A stretch of DNA of 64,000 nucleotides from Clostridium_F caseinilyticum (GTDB lineage Bacteria; Bacillota; Clostridia; Clostridiales; Clostridiaceae): assembly GCF_046127645.1 (NCBI RefSeq), contig NZ_CP175919.1. One strand, 5' to 3'. Below are positions 55,733 to 64,000 of this stretch, in pieces. Numbering within the stretch: position 1 is the stretch's first letter; each line of letters begins with the position of its first letter. The notes under the pieces were generated by a model, which was not told where the DNA came from, did not search any database, and was given only the letters and a program-made list of their open reading frames with translations. The position numbers were made by a program, and so were the translations under genes.

Positions 55733-56689
55733 CCTCAAGTAGTCCATTAGTGTTGGTTGTAAAACTTTAGCACTAGTTTGAAGAGAAGATATATAAACAG
55801 ATTGAAGTACAGCATATTCCATATTTTTTTCTACTATATCTATGTCTTCTATACCAGATAGAATTTCTGTCATATTAAAATTTGTCTCTGTGTTCATTTT
55901 TTTAGCAGAATCCATTCTATTTTGCTTTGCTCCTACTTCTGCTCTTATTTTTAACACATTATCTAAAACCTTATCTATACTTCCTAAATCTTCACCATAC
56001 AATTTATTTGTATCTTCTGACTTATCACTATCTAAATGATTTACTATATTTTCTAATAATTTTGCTAAATCTCCTCCATCTTCTAAAATTTCTTTAGCTG
56101 TTACATTATATTCCATAACTACTCCTTCAGATATTTCTGCCTTTAATTTTTCATTTATTTGTTTATATTCATAACTACTTTTATCTGTAAGAGTAGTTCC
56201 ATTATTATTTATATAATATATAGAGCTATTCCCATTTGCATCTTTACTTACTGATGTTGGTTTTCCTGTAACTCTTGTTCCAGAAAATATATATTTTCCA
56301 TCAAAATTAGTATTAAGTGTCTGAGATAAACTTCCTATTATTCCATTCACTTCATCCTTTAAAGCTTTTCTTTCTGTTGGTCCAAATCCTGGGTCTCCTG
56401 CTTCTTGTAATTTATCCCTTATCTTTCCTAACTGTTTTCCTATTTGATCTAAAGCTGTATCTGTAACATCGAGCCAATTTATTACATTACTTATATTTTT
56501 ATTATATTGTTTATTTGCATCTATACCTGTATAAAGTTGCATAGTTCTTATAACACCAGCTGGGTCATGGGATGGTTTAGAAAAGTTTTTACCCGTAGTT
56601 AATTGTTGCCTAATTCTATCTAAGTTTTGTAAATTACTATTCATATCTGTCATAAATGAATCTGACATCATCTTATTTGTTATTCTCAA
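55730..56689 (-). CDS. flgL: Flagellar hook-filament junction protein FlgL
   Basis: About 319 residues from a TTG at 56689 (AGAGGTGAG before it), giving the typical MRITNKMMSDSF start. NLDRIRQQLTTGKNFSKPSH is the flagellin-like N-terminus, and DIDIVEKNMEYAVLQSVYIS the C-terminus. Joins hook to filament with FlgK. Confidence 0.94.
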   Translation of the reverse strand: MRITNKMMSDSFMTDMNSNLQNLDRIRQQLTTGKNFSKPSHDPAGVIRTMQLYTGIDANKQYNKNISNVINWLDVTDTALDQIGKQLGKIRDKLQEAGDPGFGPTERKALKDEVNGIIGSLSQTLNTNFDGKYIFSGTRVTGKPTSVSKDANGNSSIYYINNNGTTLTDKSSYEYKQINEKLKAEISEGVVMEYNVTAKEILEDGGDLAKLLENIVNHLDSDKSEDTNKLYGEDLGSIDKVLDNVLKIRAEVGAKQNRMDSAKKMNTETNFNMTEILSGIEDIDIVEKNMEYAVLQSVYISSLQTSAKVLQPTLMDYLR

Positions 56690-56783
56690 AATACTCACCT
56701 CTTAACTTTTTAACTAAGAATATATAGTGAAATTTTTTTAATTTTTATTCACTATTAACTTTTATATACTTTGTTCTCTAGTA

Positions 56784-58652
56784 TTATTTCTTAAGTCCAT
56801 TTATTACTACATCTAATAATTGATCTACAGTGCTTATTATTTTTGCATTAGCTTGATAGCAGTGATTAAATTGGATTAAGTTTGCAAATTCTTCATCTAA
56901 AGATACCCCTGATACAGAATCTCTAGATTGTTGAAATCCTGCTAAAAGAGTAGCTTGGTTTTTAACCATTCTTTGAGCTTCTCCCTCATCTACACCAAGT
57001 CCACCTATGATATCATTGAAATAATTATCCATAGTCATACCTTTTGTATCTTTTTGCAGTGTATATAAAAACTTACCATCAAATTCATATTCCTGATTTT
57101 CCTCAAAAAAGGTTCCCAAAAATTCTTGTCTAGTTTTATCATCTTTTATATCCTGTATACTCATAAATATATTTCTTAACTGCGCTATAGCTAAAGCTCT
57201 TTTACCGTCTCCTTCACCAGAATTTTCTGTTACCCCAGTTATTATTTTCATAGGATTCTTTTTTATTTCTGGATTTATTGTTATATTTTCTGCAGTTATT
57301 TCTGTTTCATTTGATGGATCTTTGCCATTAATAAAGAAATTTAAACCTGTGTCATTATCTGCAGCGCTAAATGTCTTATGTTGTGAGTGTGTAGCATTTA
57401 CAGCAAAAGCCAAAGCTTTAGCTAATTTATTAAGCTGCTCTTGATATTTGTCTATGTCTTGTTGCACAGACATTTGTCCTCTTAATTCTCCTGATGGTGG
57501 CTCAAATAATTTTAAATTTGTAAAATTACAAGAGCCATTATTACCTATAGTTGTAGTACTTTGGTTATCTGCTTCGTTAGGAGTACTATTATTAGGGATT
57601 TTTACTACATCTCCATTTCCATCTGTCCATAAAACCCTACATTCATCTAGTCTTTTAAATTCTTTTTCAGAGTCTATCTTAACTGTAATTGTCCTTTTGT
57701 TGTTTTCAGATTTTGTATCTCCTCCTACGTAATAAGTTACTTCATATTCGCCTGCTGCTCCTAGCTTTTGATTTTCTTTTGGTGTTATATCTTTTATATA
57801 TGAAAATCTATACACATTTTCCGGATCTATTGTTTGAACCAAGTTTACATCATGAAATTTTCCATCACTACCTTTTATCTGAGGTGGTGTTCCTCCCAAA
57901 GGCGAAGTATTATCTTGATAATCCTTTGCATGATTAGAAGTTGTTAAATTTATTCCTTCAAAGTTTTCTTTATCTATTTCTATACCAAACTTTGCACTTA
58001 ACTTATCTAATAATAAGTCTCTTCTATCCATTAAGTCATTTGGTTGTTGTCCTGCTACTTTTACCTGTACAATTTCTTGATTTAATTGATTTATTTGGTT
58101 TAGTATACTATTTACTTCGAATACTGTTTGTTGTATTTCCATTTGAGTATTTTCTTTTAATTTTGAAAGTTCATTAAAAGTATGATTTAACTCGTCTGCT
58201 AAAGCTGATGCTTGTTGCATTACTACTGATTTACCATTAGATGTCTGTGGATTTAAACCTAAATCATGCCAAGCATCAAAAAACTTACCAAACAATTTTG
58301 ATATTCCTACATCTGTAGGTTCATTTAATATATTTTCTATTTGTGATAAAAATTTATCCCTACTAGAAAATTGACCTTGTACCCCTAATTCTACTCTTGT
58401 TTGGTAATCTAAGAAGCTGTCTCTTACTCTATTTATTGCTACTATTTGAACTCCTGTACCTACTTGTCCTGGTCCTGCAGTACTATTCATACTTGGTTTA
58501 CAGTAAGGTCTTGTAGTCTGAAGTTCAACTCTTTGTCTTGAATATCCCTCTGTTGTAGCATTGGCTATGTTATGGGACGTAGTATTTATGGCTCCTTGTT
58601 GTGCAAACATACCACTTTTACCTATATTCAAAGTTCCGAATAATCCGGACAT
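56784..58652 (-). CDS. flgK: Flagellar hook-filament junction protein FlgK
   Basis: 622 residues from ATG at 58652 (GGAG eight bases before). MSGLFGTLNIGKSGMFAQQG and NATTEGYSRQRVELQ; C-terminal SGVSLDEEFANLIQFNHCYQ. Lies 160 bases downstream of the terminator behind flgN, so it may have a promoter of its own or rely on read-through. Confidence 0.96.
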   Translation of the reverse strand: MSGLFGTLNIGKSGMFAQQGAINTTSHNIANATTEGYSRQRVELQTTRPYCKPSMNSTAGPGQVGTGVQIVAINRVRDSFLDYQTRVELGVQGQFSSRDKFLSQIENILNEPTDVGISKLFGKFFDAWHDLGLNPQTSNGKSVVMQQASALADELNHTFNELSKLKENTQMEIQQTVFEVNSILNQINQLNQEIVQVKVAGQQPNDLMDRRDLLLDKLSAKFGIEIDKENFEGINLTTSNHAKDYQDNTSPLGGTPPQIKGSDGKFHDVNLVQTIDPENVYRFSYIKDITPKENQKLGAAGEYEVTYYVGGDTKSENNKRTITVKIDSEKEFKRLDECRVLWTDGNGDVVKIPNNSTPNEADNQSTTTIGNNGSCNFTNLKLFEPPSGELRGQMSVQQDIDKYQEQLNKLAKALAFAVNATHSQHKTFSAADNDTGLNFFINGKDPSNETEITAENITINPEIKKNPMKIITGVTENSGEGDGKRALAIAQLRNIFMSIQDIKDDKTRQEFLGTFFEENQEYEFDGKFLYTLQKDTKGMTMDNYFNDIIGGLGVDEGEAQRMVKNQATLLAGFQQSRDSVSGVSLDEEFANLIQFNHCYQANAKIISTVDQLLDVVINGLKK

Positions 58653-58811
58653 ATATCTCATCTCCTGTCTATTTCTTTTATATATTTATTTTCGTAGTTA
58701 CAATATAAAAGCTTTAATGCTATAGCTTTTATATAATTATTCAATGTCTTCTTTATTGGTAGGATTGAGTTTAATGATCATTGTTAATCACCCTAATTTT
58801 TGTATAAAAAT

Positions 58812-58852
58812 AGGCAAGGACTATGAAAGGCTTATAGCCTTTTGTCTTGCCT
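58812..58852 (-). terminator. Terminator between flgN and flgK
   Basis: A two-part stem: AGGCAAG/CTTGCCT (58812-58818, 58846-58852) and an inner AAAGGCT/AGCCTTT, then TATTTTTATA on the minus strand, directly after the flgN stop. Confidence 0.8.
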
Positions 58853-58854
58853 GT

Positions 58855-59259
58855 TTATCGTCTTCCATAGGGTCCATAGGTTTTAGGTGTCCTATCTGGA
58901 TTTAGTATATTCAACATATTAGTAGTTAAAGATATAGACTGTCTTATTAGCATATCATTACTGTCTTTTTGAAGTTTTATTTCATCTAATACATTAGTAG
59001 CTTCTTTATATACTTCCCTAAGTTCTTTATCTTTTGAGCTAGTTATGAATTCTTTCATAGAACTCTCTCCTACTAGATTACGTCTAGCCATTTCCTTTTG
59101 GGCTAATTCCTTGCATTTTTCTTCTATATCTACAGCTATCTTATCTAGCTCAAAGGTTTTTTTAAAGGAAATAAAATTATGTTGATCATCTAAAAGACTC
59201 AAGAGTTCTTTTAATACTACTATTTCTTCTTTTAATGATTGTTTTATTTTTTCTTCCAT
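58855..59259 (-). CDS. flgN: Flagellar export chaperone FlgN
   Basis: 134 residues, helical. EIVVLKELLSLLDDQHNFIS and the C-terminal LNILNPDRTPKTYGPYGRR are FlgN-like. Chaperone for FlgK and FlgL. Start overlaps the flgM stop; AAGGAGA before ATG. Confidence 0.9.
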   Translation of the reverse strand: MEEKIKQSLKEEIVVLKELLSLLDDQHNFISFKKTFELDKIAVDIEEKCKELAQKEMARRNLVGESSMKEFITSSKDKELREVYKEATNVLDEIKLQKDSNDMLIRQSISLTTNMLNILNPDRTPKTYGPYGRR

Positions 59260-59540
59260 TAAAGATTCTCCTTAATATTATTTAACATCTTTTTTGCTAT
59301 TAATTTTGAATCAACTTTATAAGTACCTTTTTCTATTTTATCTTTTATATTATTTATTCTTTCTACTCTTTCTTTTTCGTTTAAAAATTTATCATCTAAA
59401 GAGTAAGTAGTTAATTTTTTACCTACATTTGATATTTCTATTTTGTCTTTTAAACTTTTTACTTCTTCCTTTTCCATTACTTTTTTGTTAGCATTGTAAG
59501 CATTTATACTATTTGTTATACCTACACCATTTATCTTCAT
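59259..59540 (-). CDS. flgM: Anti-sigma factor FlgM
   Basis: 93 residues. Short N-terminal MKINGVGITNSINAY and the helical C-terminal ERINNIKDKIEKGTYKVDSK with LIAKKMLNNI match FlgM. Holds sigma-D inactive and is exported once the hook is complete. It lies behind a sigma-D-like promoter, so it feeds back on its own sigma factor. Confidence 0.94.
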   Translation of the reverse strand: MKINGVGITNSINAYNANKKVMEKEEVKSLKDKIEISNVGKKLTTYSLDDKFLNEKERVERINNIKDKIEKGTYKVDSKLIAKKMLNNIKENL

Positions 59541-59606
59541 ATATATACACTCCCAAATATATTTTTAACCTACAATTAACTGTGGTTTTGTGTTGTTGTA
59601 TTATTA

Positions 59607-59633
59607 TTATCGAAAAGCTTATATTAAGGTTTA
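59607..59633 (-). promoter_or_regulatory. Sigma-D promoter of flgM-flgN
   Basis: TAAA (59630-59633), exactly 15 bases, TTCGATAA (59607-59614), 67 bases before flgM. Confidence 0.78.
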
Positions 59634-59951
59634 TACCCTTTAGTATTGATAAAATAGCTTTTTTATCTTCAATGTCCCTCTATTTTTCTGCTTTAATTTT
59701 AAAGTTAATCACATTAAATTTCTCATAATATGGAATATATAATTAAGTTAATAATCATTTATATTTTACCCTTATTTACCTAATATATATAAATACCTAG
59801 TTTATTATATTATATTTTTTGTAATAAAGTATATATCAATTTATAAAAAAACATAAAATTTAATAAAATATACATTTTATTTATGAGTTTAAATCTATAA
59901 ATTTAAAATATTTTATTTCTAAACTTATAGATTTTTACTTTATACACTAAA
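59634..59951. other. Gene-free AT-rich stretch upstream of flgM
   Basis: No gene seen. A ten-base-pair hairpin AAATCTATAA/TTATAGATTT (59891-59900, 59925-59934) lies next to the fliY terminator; otherwise nothing but A/T-rich sequence. Confidence 0.5.
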
Positions 59952-59993
59952 AAAGGTGCATCAAAATAAATCTATTTTATCTTGATACACCTT
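59952..59993 (-). terminator. Terminator of the che/fli block after fliY
   Basis: Nineteen-base-pair stem (59952-59970 with 59975-59993, few mismatches) followed by TTTTTTAGTG on the minus strand; strong. Confidence 0.9.
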
Positions 59994-60006
59994 TATTATA
60001 TAGTTT

Positions 60007-61179
60007 TTATTTTCCTAAAGATTTTATTCTATCTTTACTACTAACTATACTAGTTATCCTTACCCCAAAGTTTTCATCTACTACAACTACTTCCCCATAG
60101 GCTACTTTTTTACCATTAACTTGTATTTCTACTGGTTCTTCTGCTAATTTATCTAATTCTATTAAAGAACCATTACCTAAATTTAGTATGTCTTTTACAT
60201 TCATTTTTGTTCTTCCTAATACTACAGATATTTGTAGCGGTACATCTAATATTAAATCTATATTATTAGGCATAGTAGTTGCAGATTCTTGTACAGATAA
60301 TGGCTCAAAAGAAGCTTGCTTTACTTCTACCTTTGGAGCTTCTCTTTCTATTGGTTTTTCATATACAACTTCCTGCTTTGGTTCTGGTTTCCTTGTTTCT
60401 GGTTGCTTTGGAACTTCTTCTACTTTAGTAGTTTCTTTCTTTTCTAAAACTGATGCTGATGTTGGTTCATCTATAGTTTCTTCTCCCATCATAATTCCAA
60501 CTATCTTTTTAGCTGTTTTCATAGGTAATAACTGCATTATATTACTATCTACTAACTCACCTATATTTAAAGAAAATGATACTAGAACCACTGGTTCATC
60601 ATCACTTATTCCTTCAGCTAATGGGGCTGTCAAATCGGACCAAATCTTTGATACTGGTGGTGATATATTTACTTCTCTTGCAAACATAGTAGCCATAGAT
60701 GTAGCTGCTGAACCTATCATTTGATTCATTGCTTCTGATACAGCACTTATTTCTATTTCTGATAGTTCCTTTATTTCACCTTCAACAATTCCATTTCCGC
60801 CCATCATCAAGTTTGATATTACAGAGGCATCGTCAATTTTCATGACTAACAGATTTTCTCCTACTATACCACTAGTGTATTTTACCTCTAAGGCTATATT
60901 AGGAATTTCAAAAGAGTTTTTCAATCTTTCTAAAGTTGTAACACTTACCACAGGCGTTGTTATATTAACCTGTTGATTTATTATGGTTGAAAGCGCTGTG
61001 GAGGCTGAGCCCATAGATATATTTCCTACTTCCCCTAAAAGATCTTTTTCAAGATCTGTAAGATCGGGTAACTGTGGCAATTCAGTATCTGTTGCTTCTT
61101 TTTTTTCTTCCTCCTCTTGGCTTCCCTCTCCATTTAGAAGAGCATTTATTTCTTCCTGTGAAAGAAACCCGTTACTCAT
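60007..61179 (-). CDS. fliY: Flagellar motor switch phosphatase FliY
   Basis: About 390 residues from ATG at 61179, overlapping the fliM stop. FliM-like N-terminal LSQEEINALLNG (CheY-P binding), a CheC-type middle with two E-x-x-N active sites (GEVGNISMGSAS; SEAMNQMIGSA), a Pro/Glu/Lys linker (about 240-290), and a FliN C-terminal domain (DLILDVPLQISVVLGRTKMN). Part of the C ring and a CheY-P phosphatase. Confidence 0.95.
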   Translation of the reverse strand: MSNGFLSQEEINALLNGEGSQEEEEKKEATDTELPQLPDLTDLEKDLLGEVGNISMGSASTALSTIINQQVNITTPVVSVTTLERLKNSFEIPNIALEVKYTSGIVGENLLVMKIDDASVISNLMMGGNGIVEGEIKELSEIEISAVSEAMNQMIGSAATSMATMFAREVNISPPVSKIWSDLTAPLAEGISDDEPVVLVSFSLNIGELVDSNIMQLLPMKTAKKIVGIMMGEETIDEPTSASVLEKKETTKVEEVPKQPETRKPEPKQEVVYEKPIEREAPKVEVKQASFEPLSVQESATTMPNNIDLILDVPLQISVVLGRTKMNVKDILNLGNGSLIELDKLAEEPVEIQVNGKKVAYGEVVVVDENFGVRITSIVSSKDRIKSLGK

Positions 61180-62167
61180 AACTTTCCACATCCTTATCTA
61201 TTTGATCTAGTATTTGTAACCCTATATTCTTGCCTACAATTCCTGGTTTAGCATAATAAGCTTGTTCTTCTTCTATTAACAAATGGACAGGCTCCTCAGT
61301 TTTAGTATCTAAGGCTACCACATCCCCTACAGCTAATCTTAAAAATTCATCTACTGTAACTGAAGTTCTTCCTAATTCAGCAGTTAATTCCATGCTAACT
61401 ATATTTATTCTATCCTTTATCTTAGATGATGATTCTTCTATTGATTCTTCATCATTTTCTCTAAACCAGTATTGAACTACTAGCTTATCTAAAACTTTTT
61501 CTATGCTTAAATATGGTATACAAATATTTATAAAAGTATTACTTTTTCCCATTTCTACAGAGAAAGTTATTAAAGCTACAGGTTCTGTTGGAGCTAGTGT
61601 TTGGTTTAAAGCTGGATTAGTCTCTAAACTTTCTATTTCAACATCAACTTCCATTACATCTTCCCAAGCTAATTTTAAATTTGTTATAAGTCCTGTGTTT
61701 ATTTGTTTCATTATATTTTTATCTATATCTGTAAACTCTCTCATTTTGTAGGTTCCATTACCATTACCACCTAAAAGTACGTCTATCATTTGAAATACAA
61801 ATTGAGGATTTGTTTCAAATAATACAGAACCATTTAAAGGTGGCATTTTAAATATAGTTAAAATTGTTGGATTTGGCACAGAGTGAATAAATTCTTCATA
61901 AGTTATCTGCTGAACTGATTCTATCTTAACTTTCACATTACTTCTAACTTGAGCTGTTAAATAATTTGATATTATTCTTGCATAATTATCATGTATAAGC
62001 TCTAATGTTCTTATGTGATCTTTTGAAAACTTTTGAGGTCTTTTAAAATCATAGGGCTTTACTTTTTGTTTTTCCTCTTCTTTGGGAACCTCGTCTGGTG
62101 TTATTTCTCCTGAAGATAGAGCAGATAAAAGGGCATCTATTTCACCCTGGGATAATACTTCTGCCAT
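61172..62167 (-). CDS. fliM: Flagellar motor switch protein FliM
   Basis: 331 residues. N-terminal LSQGEIDALLSAL binds CheY-P; RTLELIHDNYARIISNYLTA is the middle-domain signature; the C-terminal FliN-like fold ends at about 330. Turns CheY signal into a switch of rotation. ATG with TGAGGGA before it. Confidence 0.97.
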   Translation of the reverse strand: MAEVLSQGEIDALLSALSSGEITPDEVPKEEEKQKVKPYDFKRPQKFSKDHIRTLELIHDNYARIISNYLTAQVRSNVKVKIESVQQITYEEFIHSVPNPTILTIFKMPPLNGSVLFETNPQFVFQMIDVLLGGNGNGTYKMREFTDIDKNIMKQINTGLITNLKLAWEDVMEVDVEIESLETNPALNQTLAPTEPVALITFSVEMGKSNTFINICIPYLSIEKVLDKLVVQYWFRENDEESIEESSSKIKDRINIVSMELTAELGRTSVTVDEFLRLAVGDVVALDTKTEEPVHLLIEEEQAYYAKPGIVGKNIGLQILDQIDKDVESYE

Positions 62168-62194
62168 ATATTTCCCTCATTTCCTTTTTGAGAA

Positions 62195-62590
62195 TTATAA
62201 TAGTTTATCTATGTCTATTAATGTGACTATTCTATCTTGAAAATTGATTATTCCTTCTATATATTCTTTTCTTTTTTCATCTGAGAATCTTTCTATTAGA
62301 TTTTCTTCTACATCTAAAACTTCATATACATCATCTACAACTATTCCCACTAGTTCATCTTCTATTTCTAATATTATTATATTGTTTTGGCTTTTATCTC
62401 CCTTTGGTATGTCTAATAAAAGATTTATATCTAAAAGTGATATAATATTTCCTCTTAAATTTATAAGTCCTTTTATATGAGCCGGTGCTTTAGGCACTTT
62501 AGTTACTTCCATAGCATCATTTATGCTTTGTATTCTATCAGTTTGAACTGCAAACTGTTCATTATTTAATTTAAATATTACAACTTGCAA
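62195..62590 (-). CDS. cheW: Chemotaxis coupling protein CheW
   Basis: 131 residues from a TTG at 62590, six bases after GAGGAGG; the upstream ATG lies within that site. VVIFKLNNEQFAVQTDRIQS and PAHIKGLINLRGNIISLLDI are CheW. Links chemoreceptors to CheA. Followed by fliM. Confidence 0.95.
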   Translation of the reverse strand: MQVVIFKLNNEQFAVQTDRIQSINDAMEVTKVPKAPAHIKGLINLRGNIISLLDINLLLDIPKGDKSQNNIIILEIEDELVGIVVDDVYEVLDVEENLIERFSDEKRKEYIEGIINFQDRIVTLIDIDKLL

Positions 62591-62619
62591 AGGAAAGCCT
62601 CCTCTCAAAATAAACCATC

Positions 62620-62647
62620 AGTGCATTAAAAAATTTTCTAATGCACT
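62620..62647 (-). terminator. Hairpin between cheY and cheW
   Basis: A nine-base-pair stem AGTGCATTA/TAATGCACT (62620-62628, 62639-62647), then GATGGTTTATTTT; weak terminator or attenuator. Confidence 0.4.
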
Positions 62648-62687
62648 TATAGTTTTTTAACTTTAAGAAATAAAATTTTTTTTATAA

Positions 62688-63047
62688 TTATCCTATAACT
62701 TTATTAATAGCTTCTAAAACTCTATCCGCTTGGAATGGCTTTACTATAAAGTCTTTTGCTCCTGCTTTTATAGCATCCATAACCATTGTTTGTTGTCCCA
62801 TAGCACTACACATTATTATTTTTGCTCCAGCATCAAATTCTCTTATAGCTTTTACTGCTTCTATTCCATCCATATCTGGCATAGTTATATCCATAGTTAC
62901 TATGTCTGGTTGCTCTTTTTTGTATAACTCCACAGCTTTTAATCCATTATTAGCTTCTCCTACAACTTCAAATCCATTCTTCTCTAATATATCTTTTATC
63001 ATCATTCTCATAAATGCAGCGTCATCAACGATTAATACTTTTGCCAT
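62688..63047 (-). CDS. cheY: Chemotaxis response regulator CheY
   Basis: 119 residues. LIVDDAAFMRMMIKDILEKN, phospho-acceptor D53 in TMDITMPDMDG, MCSAMGQQ and KDFIVKPFQ. Single-domain receiver that signals to FliM/FliY. GGAGGG before ATG. Confidence 0.97.
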   Translation of the reverse strand: MAKVLIVDDAAFMRMMIKDILEKNGFEVVGEANNGLKAVELYKKEQPDIVTMDITMPDMDGIEAVKAIREFDAGAKIIMCSAMGQQTMVMDAIKAGAKDFIVKPFQADRVLEAINKVIG

Positions 63048-63074
63048 TTTTCTTTCCCTCCAAATTAATACAAA

Positions 63075-63674
63075 TTAACTTACTCCTAATGTATTTAATA
63101 TTTTTTCTAGTGAACCAGGCATTGGTATATAATAAAAATGCCCGCTTATCTCTGATCCATCTTCCTTGAATACAGTTTCAATATCCAAAACATCTTCATT
63201 ATATTGTCCTGCTTCTATAAATGTAGTAGACAATATTGCTCCTAACATATCATAAGATACTGCTGGAACAGATGGTGTTATAGTTAAATTAGTGAATCTG
63301 GCTATAGCATTCATATATGAAGCAGATATTATATTTCCTATTTCACACATTACTGAATTTCCCATATCACTTAATTCTTCCTCTTGCATGCCGGTTAATC
63401 TATGAACTAGATCTAATGCTGTACTTTTTTCAAATACAAACAATATATTTCCTGGAGTATCTCCTAATACTCTTACTAATACTCCTACAGCTACTTTTTC
63501 CTCTCCTATTTCTGCCATTACCTCTTCAAAAGGAACTATATTTATATTAGGTACATTCATATCTATTTTTCTACCTAAAAGTTGTGATAATGCTGTAGCT
63601 GCGTTTCCTGTTCCTATATTAGATACTTCTTTGAGTGCATCTAATTGAAGAGGCGTCATATTATTGTAATCCAT
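63075..63674 (-). CDS. cheC: CheY-P phosphatase CheC
   Basis: 199 residues with two E-x-x-N phosphatase sites: KEVSNIGTGNAATALSQLLG and MCEIGNIISASYMNA. Dephosphorylates CheY-P and partners CheD in Firmicutes. It follows cheA by 27 bases. GGAGG before ATG. Confidence 0.95.
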   Translation of the reverse strand: MDYNNMTPLQLDALKEVSNIGTGNAATALSQLLGRKIDMNVPNINIVPFEEVMAEIGEEKVAVGVLVRVLGDTPGNILFVFEKSTALDLVHRLTGMQEEELSDMGNSVMCEIGNIISASYMNAIARFTNLTITPSVPAVSYDMLGAILSTTFIEAGQYNEDVLDIETVFKEDGSEISGHFYYIPMPGSLEKILNTLGVS

Positions 63675-63701
63675 ATATATAAGCCCTCCTATGAGATTTT
63701 A

Positions 63702-64000
63702 TCATACTAAAGCTGCCACGTCTAAGATTAATGTAACAAGTCCATCTCCTAATATGGTTGCTCCTATATATTCTTTTAATCCTTGTAGTGTCTTTCCAAA
63801 TGGTTTTATAACTATTTCTTTTTGTCCTAAAAGGCCATCTACTAAAAGTCCTACAGTTTTTTCGCCAGATTTAACTATTACTATATATTTTTTATCATTT
63901 TCTGACTCTTGTAGTCCTAACTTTTCATTTACTCTAATAAATGGTATTACATTGCCTCTATATATTATAACTTCTTTATTGTTAGTTTTCTTTACTATGT
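63702..64000 (-). CDS. cheA: Chemotaxis histidine kinase CheA (C-terminal end, runs off the window)
   Basis: About 98 residues in the window: IYRGNVIPFIRVNEKLGL and the end KEYIGATILGDGLVTLILDV fit the CheW-like regulatory domain of CheA. The catalytic part lies outside. Confidence 0.92.
   Translation of the reverse strand, partial: IVKKTNNKEVIIYRGNVIPFIRVNEKLGLQESENDKKYIVIVKSGEKTVGLLVDGLLGQKEIVIKPFGKTLQGLKEYIGATILGDGLVTLILDVAALV

Noticed and set aside
1..64000. CRISPR arrays, tRNA or rRNA genes, transposases or phage genes
   Set aside because: None was recognised on reading either strand; the only mobile-element hint is the small inverted repeat at 7146-7247.

Overview
The window is very AT-rich and reads as a low-GC Firmicute of the genus Clostridium. 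A FliR-FlhB fusion, tandem flaA1/flaA2 flagellins, a flagellin glycosylation island and argG-argH beside the flagellar genes fit Clostridium botulinum group I / C. sporogenes best. That assignment is from memory of the family; no search was run. All but one of the genes lie on the minus strand, so transcription runs from right to left.

Right end (64000 to 60000): cheA (partial), cheC, cheY, cheW, fliM and fliY, closed by a strong terminator. Next (59633 to 49000) is the late flagellar block: a sigma-D type promoter, flgM-flgN, a terminator, then flgK, flgL, fliW, csrA, flaG, a charged unknown protein, fliS, fliD and a FliT-like protein, followed by a second sigma-D promoter and two almost identical flagellins.

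The glycosylation island (48843 to 30375) consists of two operons, each with a sigma-D-like promoter in front and a terminator behind. The first holds two TPR-containing glycosyltransferases, a small helical protein, an ATP-grasp enzyme, a cobalamin-dependent mutase-like protein, an opine-dehydrogenase-like protein, a sugar aminotransferase, rmlA and rmlB. This combination suggests a dTDP-4-amino-deoxysugar carrying an unusual amino-acid-derived group. The second holds another small helical protein, a Maf-type flagellin glycosyltransferase, pseB, a broken methyltransferase, an SpsF-like nucleotidyltransferase, an RmlD-like reductase, a NeuB-family synthase and a GNAT acetyltransferase (a nonulosonic acid pathway that lacks visible PseC and PseG steps).

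The middle (30245 to 18000) mixes motility-linked and other genes: a broken transporter fragment, a third flagellin plus a soluble chemoreceptor, a sigma-D-preceded group with two Spo0E-like proteins, YjfB and VanZ-like protein, a plus-strand FUSC/aromatic-acid exporter, cardiolipin synthase, a tandem pair of unknown paralogues with a perfectly spaced sigma-D-like promoter, argG-argH, another small helical protein and a fourth, divergent flagellin. The left part (17668 to 1) is the early hook-basal-body/export operon: flgB, flgC, fliE-F-G-H-I-J-K, flgD, a TIGR02530-type protein, flgE, flbD, motA, motB, fliL, fliO, fliP, fliQ, fliR-flhB and flhA (partial).

Three layers of control are visible. 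Seven or eight TAAA-N15-(N)NCGATAN promoters tie flagellins, glycosylation and several uncharacterised genes to the flagellar sigma factor. FlgM would hold that sigma factor back until hook completion. Three flagellin leaders carry a GGA-loop hairpin next to the ribosome-binding site, which matches CsrA control relieved by FliW, both encoded here.
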